Origin: Chlorobium sp.
GTDB lineage: Bacteria > Bacteroidota > Chlorobiia > Chlorobiales > Chlorobiaceae
Assembly: GCA_026193435.1 (NCBI GenBank)
Contig: JAPHUN010000103.1
Location: 1 to 14,036, forward strand
DNA: 14,036 nt
Direction of reading: 5' to 3'
This document shows, piece by piece, positions 8,232-14,036 of this stretch (positions are counted from its first letter, which is position 1; every line of letters begins with the position of its first letter). The position numbers and the translations under genes are program-made. The notes under the pieces are model-generated. The model saw only the letters and a list, made by a program, of their open reading frames with translations, had not been told where the DNA came from and searched no databases.

Positions 8232-9047
8232 GTGCGGTGTGAGAGCGAAAAGATTGCGCGTCTGCAGGAGAGGGTTTTTGCCTTCTATCGTGACAACAAA
8301 CGGCAGTTTCCCTGGAGGGAAACCGTAGATCGTTATGCTGTTCTCATAAGTGAGGTGATGCTGCAGCAGACTCAGGCGGAGCGGGTTGTCGGGAAGTATC
8401 TTGCATGGATGGAGCGGTTTCCCGATATCCCTTCGCTTGTGGAGGCGTCTCTGAAAGATGTTCTGGCATCATGGAGCGGTCTTGGCTATAATGCAAGGGG
8501 GCAGCGTCTTCATCGTTGCGCGATGACTATCCTCAAAGAACACGACGGGGTTGTACCGTCATCTCAGGGAAAGCTGATTGAATTGCCCGGTATAGGCGCC
8601 TATACCTCCCGTTCCATACCGATCTTTGCGGATAATCTTGATATCGCGACTGTCGATACCAATATCAGAAGAATATTTATCCACGAACTCGGGTTACCGG
8701 AAAACATTCGACCGGGCGAGTTGCTTTCTCTCGCTGAAGAAATGCTGCCCGAGGGCAGAAGCCGTGAATGGCACAATGCTCTTATGGACTATGGCGCGCT
8801 TCATCTGACCGGAAGAAAAACAGGAATACGTCCTCGTAACCGACAGTCGTCATTCAAAGGTTCAAAGCGGTGGTACAGGGGAAGAATTATCAAGGAGCTG
8901 CTTGCCGTTGACATGCTTTGTCTTGAAACATTGATCGGGCGATACGGTGAGCCGGTCACCCAAGCTCTTGCAGAGCTTGAAGAGGAAGGGTTGGTGGAGC
9001 GACTCGCAGGCCAGGCTTCCTCACCCTGTTACAGAATTCGTGAGTGA
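8232..9047 (+). CDS. MutY-like A/G-specific adenine DNA glycosylase (HhH-GPD), lacking the Fe-S cluster
   Basis: Base-excision repair glycosylase of the Nth/MutY superfamily, predicted to remove adenine opposite 8-oxoguanine. From GTG 8232 it has 271 residues. FPWRETVDRYAVLISEVMLQQTQ carries catalytic Glu41; the helix-hairpin-helix is LPGIGAYT (118-125), with the MutY-typical Tyr124 where endonuclease III has its catalytic Lys; VDTNIRR supplies Asp142. After DYGALHLTGRK (186-196) a MutY normally carries a four-cysteine 4Fe-4S loop; here there is none, and the only four cysteines (3, 96, 230, 266) are scattered. The NUDIX-like C-terminal domain is replaced by a short winged-helix-like segment (about 217-271). 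It could be a clusterless MutY or a related glycosylase with altered specificity. It stands alone between a repeat island and a convergent gene. Confidence 0.85.
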   Translation: MRCESEKIARLQERVFAFYRDNKRQFPWRETVDRYAVLISEVMLQQTQAERVVGKYLAWMERFPDIPSLVEASLKDVLASWSGLGYNARGQRLHRCAMTILKEHDGVVPSSQGKLIELPGIGAYTSRSIPIFADNLDIATVDTNIRRIFIHELGLPENIRPGELLSLAEEMLPEGRSREWHNALMDYGALHLTGRKTGIRPRNRQSSFKGSKRWYRGRIIKELLAVDMLCLETLIGRYGEPVTQALAELEEEGLVERLAGQASSPCYRIRE

Positions 9048-9074
9048 GACGCTGAAATGGCTGGAGCTGACAGG

Positions 9075-10904
9075 CTAATCCGAGTTATAGAGCGAATTCA
9101 TTGACTTGTAGAGCTCATTGATATCCTTTTCGAAGGCCTTGCTTATTGTTTTTCGTTTCAGCTTGAGCGTCGGTGTCAGATAGCCGTTTTCAATCGAAAA
9201 CGGTTCAGGTAAGAGAATGAACTTCCTGACCTTTTCATGTGTGGCAAGTTGTCTCGATATGGTGCGTAAAAGCGATTCATAGATTTTCTGAACCTCTGAA
9301 TTTCCAAGAAGAGATTCTCTTGTTTTGCAGGTGATCTGCCGATCATCCGCGAACGATGCCAGTTCTGAAAAAACAGGAACAATAAGTGCTACCAGGAACG
9401 GTCTTTTTTCGCCGATAACCATTACCTGATCGACATACGGGTCTTCGGCAATCAGTTCTTCGATGGGAAGAGGCGCGATATTTTTTCCGCCGGAGGTTAC
9501 TATGATATGCTTTTTTCTGTCCGTAATCCTCAGATAACCATCTTCATCGAGTTCCCCGATATCTCCGGTATGGAACCAGCCGTCATGGATGACCTCGTTG
9601 GTCGCGCTTTCATCGTTCCAGTAGCCTTTCATGATATTCGGTCCCCGGAACAGCACTTCGCCGTCGCTCGCGATTTTTACGGTGACATTATCCAGAACCG
9701 GCCCGACAGTGCCGAATTTCACTTTTTCAGGGCGATTTACATTTGTTACCGGGGACGTTTCGGTAAGTCCGTACCCTTCAAGTATGGTTATGTCGAAAGC
9801 CTGGAAAAATTCTCCTGTTTTCCGGGGCAGAGCGGCTCCGCCTGAAACAAAGTATCGAAGGTGTCCTCCGAATCTTTCCTGGATTTTTTTGTACACAAGT
9901 TTATCCGCAATACCGTGTTTCACCGCGAGCAGCATAGAGGGTTTTCCTTTCTGGAGTTGTTTATGGTACTCGATTCCGGTAGCGCGTGCCCAGCTAAAGA
10001 TTTTTTGTTTTGTCGGGCTTTGTGTCTTGACCTGTTTCAGAATATTCGTTCTGATCCGGTCGAACAGTCTTGGAACCGTGAAGATAATGGTGGGTTTTGT
10101 CTCGGTAATGTTCAGTGAGACGGTTTCAATGCTTTCCGCGAGGTAGATTTGGGCACCGCATGCAAAGAGAAGGTAGTAACCTCCGGTTCTCTCATAGGCG
10201 TGCGAAAGCGGCAGGAAAGAAAGGCTTCTGTCTGTCTCATCGATCCGGAGGATAGAAGAGCATGATCGGACATTTTCACAGATATTACGGTGTGTGAGCA
10301 TGACGCCTTTCGGAAGGCCGGTAGTCCCTGATGTATAAATGATCGTCGCGGTATCGTCGGGCTTGATCATTGTGTAACTCACATAATCCGGTGAGTTTTC
10401 AAGGATTTCACGACCGGCTTTCTTGGCTTCGGAAAGTTCTGTGGCACCCTCGACAGTTTCATCGAGCCGGTTAAGAACGACAAGAAATTCAAGATCGGTA
10501 AGATTTTGCCATATGGAAAGAATCTTGCCTAACTGGAGCATGTTGGATACCACAATGGCTTTTGACCCGGAATCCTTGAGGATATATTCTATCTGGTTGG
10601 GCGGCAGTGAAGGGTAGAGCGGGACATCTATGGCGCCTATAGTAAGAACAGCCATGTCTGCAAGATACCACCCCGGACGGTTTTCCGAGAGAATGGCAAC
10701 GCGATCTCCGGCTTCGATTCCCTTGTGTTTCAGGAATGCGGCAAGCGATGAGACATCGTCACTGAGAGAGTCGTAAGAGATGGGCTCATAGGCGCCGTTG
10801 ACCTTGCGTGAAACAGGGAAAGCGTTTTTCTGACCCCTGTAACGGCGAAATACATGGGAAAAAAGTTCCGGAAGTGTCTGGAAGTCGGAATAAATGAGGC
10901 CCAT
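9075..10904 (-). CDS. long-chain fatty-acid--CoA ligase (AMP-forming acyl-CoA synthetase, FAA1-like)
   Basis: ANL-superfamily enzyme activating long-chain fatty acids to acyl-AMP and then acyl-CoA; usually soluble to membrane-associated. It is 609 residues, typical for bacterial FAA1-type synthetases. Motifs: ATP P-loop [11 protein letters not shown] (190-200), LPLSHAYER (231-239), GGAALP (355-360), GYGLTET (377-383), HTGDIG (445-450), [18 protein letters not shown] (461-478), and near the C-terminus [10 protein letters not shown], which carries the lysine expected for adenylation. Start ATG is followed by [14 protein letters not shown]; no Shine-Dalgarno. It converges with the glycosylase gene (27-bp gap, no terminator seen). 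Upstream lies a 17-bp perfect inverted repeat that might be an operator. Substrate chain length cannot be read from sequence. Confidence 0.93.
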   Translation of the reverse strand: MGLIYSDFQTLPELFSHVFRRYRGQKNAFPVSRKVNGAYEPISYDSLSDDVSSLAAFLKHKGIEAGDRVAILSENRPGWYLADMAVLTIGAIDVPLYPSLPPNQIEYILKDSGSKAIVVSNMLQLGKILSIWQNLTDLEFLVVLNRLDETVEGATELSEAKKAGREILENSPDYVSYTMIKPDDTATIIYTSGTTGLPKGVMLTHRNICENVRSCSSILRIDETDRSLSFLPLSHAYERTGGYYLLFACGAQIYLAESIETVSLNITETKPTIIFTVPRLFDRIRTNILKQVKTQSPTKQKIFSWARATGIEYHKQLQKGKPSMLLAVKHGIADKLVYKKIQERFGGHLRYFVSGGAALPRKTGEFFQAFDITILEGYGLTETSPVTNVNRPEKVKFGTVGPVLDNVTVKIASDGEVLFRGPNIMKGYWNDESATNEVIHDGWFHTGDIGELDEDGYLRITDRKKHIIVTSGGKNIAPLPIEELIAEDPYVDQVMVIGEKRPFLVALIVPVFSELASFADDRQITCKTRESLLGNSEVQKIYESLLRTISRQLATHEKVRKFILLPEPFSIENGYLTPTLKLKRKTISKAFEKDINELYKSMNSLYNSD

Positions 10905-11041
10905 AGAGTTCCGGGTTTAAGCTTTGAAATAATAGAGCGTTGCTCATACCCTGCGGTTTTCATGGGGGTGTAGAATCAGGGTTCGGTATACTACTGTCAG
11001 AATCAGACCTGAATTTTCTGCAAAAAAATATTTAACAATAC

Positions 11042-11058
11042 TTTGCAAGCTTTGCAAA
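11042..11058. promoter_or_regulatory. operator-like perfect inverted repeat upstream of acyl-CoA synthetase
   Basis: TTTGCAA-GCT-TTGCAAA: 7-bp arms, 3-nt spacer, 17 bp. It lies about 138 bp upstream of the synthetase ATG. The symmetry suits a dimeric helix-turn-helix repressor, but no regulator gene is nearby. Confidence 0.35.
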
Positions 11059-11069
11059 TGTTTGTTGCG

Positions 11070-11198
11070 TCAGCAGCCTGTTCTGCGGCAGAAAACGCTG
11101 GCGTCTACTCTGAAATAAGGGTCGGCAGGAGTGGGATCGACGATTATGCCGCCCTGTGTACTCTTCATGTTAGTTACACGGGGTGATCCGTCATTCAT
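11070..11198 (-). CDS. possible 42-aa small ORF or gene remnant
   Basis: Runs from ATG 11198 to TGA 11070-11072; an internal ATG at 11168 gives 32 aa. The centre reads GGIIVDPTPADPYFRVDAS and the end FCRRTGC. The amino-acid mix and the many C-ending codons look protein-like. There is no Shine-Dalgarno and no recognised family. It could be a small cysteine-containing peptide, a decayed gene fragment or chance. Confidence 0.25.
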   Translation of the reverse strand: MNDGSPRVTNMKSTQGGIIVDPTPADPYFRVDASVFCRRTGC

Positions 11199-11209
11199 CA
11201 ACGAAGAAA

Positions 11210-11237
11210 GTCAAAGGTGAAAAGTCAAAAGTCAAAA
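11210..11237. repeat. heptamer repeats (GTCAAAA type)
   Basis: Four 7-bp units in register: GTCAAAG (11210), GTGAAAA (11217), GTCAAAA (11224), GTCAAAA (11231). Same period as the tract at 8008-8126 but a different sequence family. Confidence 0.7.
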
Positions 11238-11342
11238 AGAAGATTAAAAAGAGTTCTGGATTTTTTGAAGCTGCTTCACTTGCCTCGAAATAAAGGCGAT
11301 GGATTCTCGTGTAAGATCTGTGAAATACGAACCCTGATTTCA

Positions 11343-11363
11343 CGGGTCAAGCCCGGGGATGAC
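11343..11363. repeat. interspersed-repeat-like hairpin
   Basis: CGGGTCAAGCCCG (11343-11355) can form a short stem-loop and is followed by GGGATGAC. The 'gggtcaagcccggggatgac' pattern resembles intergenic repeats seen in several bacterial phyla. Copy number in this genome is unknown. Confidence 0.45.
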
Positions 11364-11405
11364 AGTCAGGAGGGATGCTGGTAACTATTTTCTGCTCAAA
11401 ATACG

Positions 11406-11436
11406 AGAGGCTGCCCTTTTAAGACAGCCTCTTTTT
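11406..11436. terminator. hairpin next to tRNA-Cys, probable terminator
   Basis: AGAGGCTG (11406-11413), 11-nt loop, CAGCCTCT (11425-11432), then five T on + (11432-11436). It lies just beyond the 3' end of the minus-strand tRNA-Cys, where a terminator is expected, yet the clean T-run is on the plus strand; on minus the stem is followed by CGTATTTT. It may work in both directions. Confidence 0.55.
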
Positions 11437-11440
11437 GCTG

Positions 11441-11511
11441 AGGCGAAGAGCGGATTCGAACCGCTGTAGAAGGTTTTGCAGACCTCTGCCTAGCCACTCG
11501 GCCACTTCGCC
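11441..11511 (-). tRNA. tRNA-Cys (anticodon GCA)
   Basis: A 71-nt cloverleaf. Acceptor stem GGCGAAG / CTTCGCC with discriminator U, the identity base for Cys. D-arm GCCGAGTGGCTAGGC. Anticodon stem GAGGT / ACCTT with loop CTGCAAA, anticodon GCA at 11479-11477. Short variable loop. T-arm AGCGG / CCGCT with loop TTCGAAT. CCA is not encoded. It lies 69 bp downstream of the parA-like gene on the same strand. Confidence 0.96.
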
Positions 11512-11530
11512 CTTGATACAGGGTGATAAA

Positions 11531-11536
11531 TGTATA
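11531..11536 (-). promoter_or_regulatory. candidate -10 box for tRNA-Cys
   Basis: The minus strand reads TATACA, 19 nt before the tRNA 5' end, with a weak TTTGTA-like -35 about 16 bp upstream. Without it the tRNA would depend on read-through from the ParA gene. Confidence 0.3.
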
Positions 11537-11580
11537 GAAAAAGTTCAATGAATACAAATCCTGTCAGTGCAATTAACCGG

Positions 11581-12321
11581 CTATGCTATCTCATGCATCA
11601 GTTCCTCCCATAACTTTTTATACGCCAGGGATGCCGGGGCGTATGGTCGGACGGCATTGAGGGGCGCCCGGTAGATACCCATTTTTTCAACCTCCGAGTT
11701 ATAGGGAATGATCTGACTGAGAAAACGTTTTTTCCCCCCGTATTCCTCGACAATCTGACGATGCATCGCTTTACGACGCTCGAACATGGTGAAAAATCCT
11801 CTGATTTTGCCGGTATCAAGCTTGTTTTCCTTAAAGAATTCAAGCAGTTGTCCAAAGGTGCGAAGTGAGAGCGTGGTAGGGATCAACGGTACGAGAATGA
11901 CGTCTGATGCGGCAAATACACTTTCAGAGAGCAGCGTGAGGTTGGGGGGGCAGTCAAAAAAGATATACGGGTATTCGGTATTCAGTTCCTGAATATTGTT
12001 TTTAAGTTTTTTCTGAGGTTTTTTTTCTTCCAGCAGTTCAAGGTCAAGGTTTCTGTAGGAAAAATCTGCAGGGAGAAGATCGAGATTGTCAAAATCCGTC
12101 CCCTTGATATTGTTATATATTTTTTTGTTTCCCTTGAGAAATTTTTTGCTGCTGTATTTTTTGTCGGCAACGATACGGAAGTAGAAGGAGCTTGCACCCT
12201 GAGGATCGAGATCGCAGATCAGCGTGGGCGGTGCCATCAGTGATGAAAGGTAGGCCAGGTTGACTGCGGAAGCAGTTTTTCCAACGCCTCCCTTGATGCT
12301 GTAGAGCGCAATGGTTTTCAT
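11581..12321 (-). CDS. ParA/Soj/MinD-type partition ATPase
   Basis: 246-residue ATPase of the deviant-Walker-A (ParA/MIPZ) class; such proteins dimerise on ATP, bind nucleoid or membrane and position DNA, organelles or complexes. Motifs: [14 protein letters not shown] (10-23) with signature Lys10 and Lys15, CDLDPQG (36-42), Walker B-like FFDCPPN (121-127) with Asp123, then [12 protein letters not shown] (143-154). There is no N-terminal DNA-binding domain, the small-ParA type. Residues about 53-75 and 98-110 are Lys-rich and encoded by A-rich sequence, plausible for nonspecific nucleoid contact. No ParB or parS is visible. Its ATG overlaps the TGA of the CHAD gene (ATGA), so the two are very likely co-translated, implicating the CHAD protein as partner or cargo adaptor. 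Confidence 0.92.
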   Translation of the reverse strand: MKTIALYSIKGGVGKTASAVNLAYLSSLMAPPTLICDLDPQGASSFYFRIVADKKYSSKKFLKGNKKIYNNIKGTDFDNLDLLPADFSYRNLDLELLEEKKPQKKLKNNIQELNTEYPYIFFDCPPNLTLLSESVFAASDVILVPLIPTTLSLRTFGQLLEFFKENKLDTGKIRGFFTMFERRKAMHRQIVEEYGGKKRFLSQIIPYNSEVEKMGIYRAPLNAVRPYAPASLAYKKLWEELMHEIA

Positions 12322-13877
12322 GGTTGACGGTAATGTTTGAAGAGCTCGTTGAACATGGTTTCTGTTTCTGTTCGGTCAAATTTTTCGAATCTGTGATGAA
12401 ACTCCTTGCGTACGGCTTCCCGTTTATGATGGAGCGCTGTTACCAGGCCTCCGATAGACGCGGCCAGCGGAAGCACCTCTTCCCCGCGTTCCAGAGATGA
12501 AAGATACGTCGTAAGATAGTCCTGCTGAACCGAGAGATCGACGAACAGGCCGAGATTATCCTGCAGGTTTTTCAGCTGTCGAACAACCTGGCGAAGTGTT
12601 TTCCGGGGAAAAAGAGACGAGTAAAACTCCAGGAGATAGCGAAGCTTTTTACAGTCGAGACGTAACGCGTGCAGCTCAGTGTCTGTGGCCTCAGGGCTGG
12701 TGGTTCTGCCGTGCCGGAGTACTTTTTTCCATGCTTTTCTTATAGATGCTACAGCGACGTCAGACGTTATGCGCCGGGCGTCCGGGGTGCTGTCCGGATC
12801 AGACGGGGGGGCACTTCTGAGAAATGATTCCCATTCCTGTAGAAATCGTTTGTGTTTTTCGGAGGCAATGTGCCTTGAGAAAGAACGCAACTCTTTTTTA
12901 TGGCGATTTCGGAGATCAGTGAAAAAAAGGTTCAGGGAGTTGCGCATAGCGGGCGGAAGAAGCTCCCGGAAGCGATTAGCTTCAAGCAGGTAGACGTCCT
13001 GATCCCGAAGATCGTTTGTCCTTCGTCCGAGTTCCCTGAATGCCTGCTTGTAGGTGAAAAGTTCTTCAGGAGGCAGAATGCCTTGCAGACGGGCAAGAAT
13101 AGAGCGTGTTCTTCTGATCGCTACACGGTAGTCGTGCAGAAACTCCGTATCGATATTTTTTGGTATCCATGTTTCATTTGCATGAATGACTGCAAGTGTT
13201 GAAAGCAGCAGTTCACGGGCTGAATCCAGTATGGTGTTATCAGGATGTAGTTTGACAGGGGCTTTTGACGCATTGATTCCAGGTTTGCAGGAGAGGGCGT
13301 CATACAGGGCCGTAAAGAAGTTCCTGTACGTTGTTTTCCCGGCGTAAGAATTTGTAAGAATGTGACGGGTGAGTTTCTCGAATTCTTTATGAAAACCTCT
13401 TACGGGCGTAAGTGTGACAAATCGTTTTTCTTCCTGTGCGGATGAAGGCAGGATTGAACGAAGTTCGATGGTCGCGACGGTTTTCATGTTCCGGTCCAGC
13501 ACACGCATGGACTGATTCAGGGTACTGACCGTTCCATACCGGAGAAAGGCCCTTAGTTTTGAAAAAGCCTGCAGGGAAGATCTTGTTTTGTCATCAGGAA
13601 TCTCTGCCGGGAAAAAGCTCTGCGGAGTTCTTCGAAAACCAACTGAACTGACTTTTTTTCCGTTGTCGACAGCAATGAGGTTCAGTTGGTTGCGGCTCAG
13701 GATGATGGCGGTATTGTTATTCCATGCTCTCCAGTCAAAGGTATCGTAGAGGTGTAAGGGCTCTTTCTTCTGCGGTTGCGCTTTGAAAGAAAAAGAAATG
13801 TCTGGGTTTTCAGTAAGTCGTTCGATATCAAAGGCTTCTGATATGCTGAATACTACCGGAACGAGATGTGTTATCAT
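12318..13877 (-). CDS. CHAD-domain protein with degenerate CYTH-like N-terminal region (polyphosphate-binding candidate)
   Basis: 519 residues from the first ATG. The C-terminal CHAD domain (about 215-505) is an alpha-helical His/Lys/Arg-rich module. It contains the two internal-repeat signatures [18 protein letters not shown] (247-264) and [17 protein letters not shown] (402-418). CHAD modules bind inorganic polyphosphate and associate with polyphosphate granules. The N-terminal region (about 40-165) carries traces of a CYTH triphosphate-tunnel domain ([12 protein letters not shown] at 43-54; [14 protein letters not shown] at 126-139). The ExExK motif is absent, so catalysis is doubtful. There is no signal peptide. 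It overlaps the ParA gene by 4 bp. No Shine-Dalgarno precedes the ATG. The frame continues coding-like for 48 codons upstream without ATG, GTG or TTG, so the real N-terminus may be longer. Confidence 0.88.
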   Translation of the reverse strand: MITHLVPVVFSISEAFDIERLTENPDISFSFKAQPQKKEPLHLYDTFDWRAWNNNTAIILSRNQLNLIAVDNGKKVSSVGFRRTPQSFFPAEIPDDKTRSSLQAFSKLRAFLRYGTVSTLNQSMRVLDRNMKTVATIELRSILPSSAQEEKRFVTLTPVRGFHKEFEKLTRHILTNSYAGKTTYRNFFTALYDALSCKPGINASKAPVKLHPDNTILDSARELLLSTLAVIHANETWIPKNIDTEFLHDYRVAIRRTRSILARLQGILPPEELFTYKQAFRELGRRTNDLRDQDVYLLEANRFRELLPPAMRNSLNLFFTDLRNRHKKELRSFSRHIASEKHKRFLQEWESFLRSAPPSDPDSTPDARRITSDVAVASIRKAWKKVLRHGRTTSPEATDTELHALRLDCKKLRYLLEFYSSLFPRKTLRQVVRQLKNLQDNLGLFVDLSVQQDYLTTYLSSLERGEEVLPLAASIGGLVTALHHKREAVRKEFHHRFEKFDRTETETMFNELFKHYRQP

Positions 13878-14021
13878 GAGAAATAAGTTATTACTGTCAG
13901 CCTCACGCTCTGTCGTTAATATAGCAATTACTTCATTGAATGTATTGCCGGACGCCTTGATGAGCGCCGATGATTCGCCTGTCGGGAAGCCCCCGTAGCG
14001 GCCGTAGATGGTATAAACTTG
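13878..14021 (-). other. coding-like 5' extension of the CHAD frame without a standard start codon
   Basis: In frame with the CHAD ATG, 48 codons are open up to TAA at 14024-14022. They read like protein: VYTIYGRYGGFPTGESSAL, then after a few residues ASGNTFNEVIAILTTERE. The distal codons are rich in C/G at third positions. No ATG, GTG or TTG occurs. Options are a rare start codon, an upstream frameshift (or sequencing error) near 14016-14030, or chance. The rest of the window (14025-14036) shows nothing recognisable. Confidence 0.4.
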
Positions 14022-14036
14022 TTAATGCTTCGTATA

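Larger units (their letters stand above)
10974..11339. repeat. 12-bp inverted repeat pair bounding about 340 bp
   Basis: AATCAGGGTTCG at 10974-10985 and its exact reverse complement CGAACCCTGATT at 11328-11339. The enclosed segment has no transposase. It could mark a small non-autonomous element or two copies of one interspersed repeat in opposite orientation. Target-site duplications were not evident. Confidence 0.35.
10905..11440. other. 536-bp intergenic region, repeats and possible small ORF
   Basis: No confident gene. It contains a perfect operator-like inverted repeat (11042-11058), a possible 42-codon minus-strand ORF (11070-11198), four heptamer repeats (11210-11237), an inverted pair of 12-bp sequences (10974-10985 and 11328-11339), an interspersed-repeat-like hairpin (11343-11363) and a terminator-like hairpin (11406-11436). 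It presumably carries the promoter of the acyl-CoA synthetase gene. Confidence 0.6.

Noticed and set aside
9507..10146. Several plus-strand frames within the acyl-CoA synthetase gene
   Set aside because: Complementary to conserved ANL motifs; no independent support.
11441..11511. tRNA gene as integration site of a genomic island
   Set aside because: No integrase and no duplicated tRNA 3' end were seen in the window.
11581..12321. Plasmid or chromosomal ParAB partition locus
   Set aside because: No ParB gene or parS-like sites adjoin it; the partner is a CHAD gene and the surroundings are chromosomal housekeeping genes.

Overview
The window looks like a chromosomal segment of a green sulfur bacterium (Chlorobi; Chlorobium/Prosthecochloris-like). 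This is an inference from gene content and protein sequence: the ffh-rpsP-rimM-trmD-rplS block, a long S16 protein, tandem START-domain genes, a CHAD/ParA gene pair, scarce Shine-Dalgarno sites and intergenic heptamer repeats. No plasmid, phage, insertion sequence or CRISPR array is visible.

Layout. Positions 1-3013 (+) hold the 3' part of a membrane-anchored S41 carboxyl-terminal protease and two tandem, paralogous START/SRPBCC proteins. A 50-bp repeat-filled gap leads to rfaE1 on the minus strand (3064-4044), the heptose-7-phosphate kinase of LPS inner-core synthesis. A divergent ~310-bp gap precedes the translation block ffh (SRP GTPase), rpsP (S16), rimM (16S maturation factor), trmD (tRNA m1G37 methyltransferase) and rplS (L19) on +, which ends in a textbook intrinsic terminator at 7952-7980. 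Next comes a repeat island (8008-8198) and a MutY-like adenine glycosylase that has no Fe-S cluster cysteines. Converging on it is a long-chain acyl-CoA synthetase (9075-10904, -).

The 10905-11440 stretch has no confident gene. It holds a perfect operator-like inverted repeat, heptamer repeats, a 12-bp inverted pair, an interspersed-repeat-like hairpin, one possible 42-aa ORF and a hairpin next to tRNA-Cys(GCA). The last region, on minus, is a CHAD-domain gene overlapping a ParA-type ATPase gene by 4 bp, followed by tRNA-Cys.

Functional reading. Most of the window is housekeeping: protein targeting, ribosome and tRNA maturation, envelope, DNA repair and lipid activation. The most novel-looking unit is CHAD+ParA. 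CHAD modules bind inorganic polyphosphate and ParA ATPases position cargo, so the pair could be a polyphosphate-granule positioning or partition system; this is a hypothesis. The second notable structure is a mosaic of different 7-bp repeats that keep one register for about 17 units at 8008-8126. The third is an apparently coding open frame of 48 codons upstream of the CHAD ATG that contains no usual start codon.
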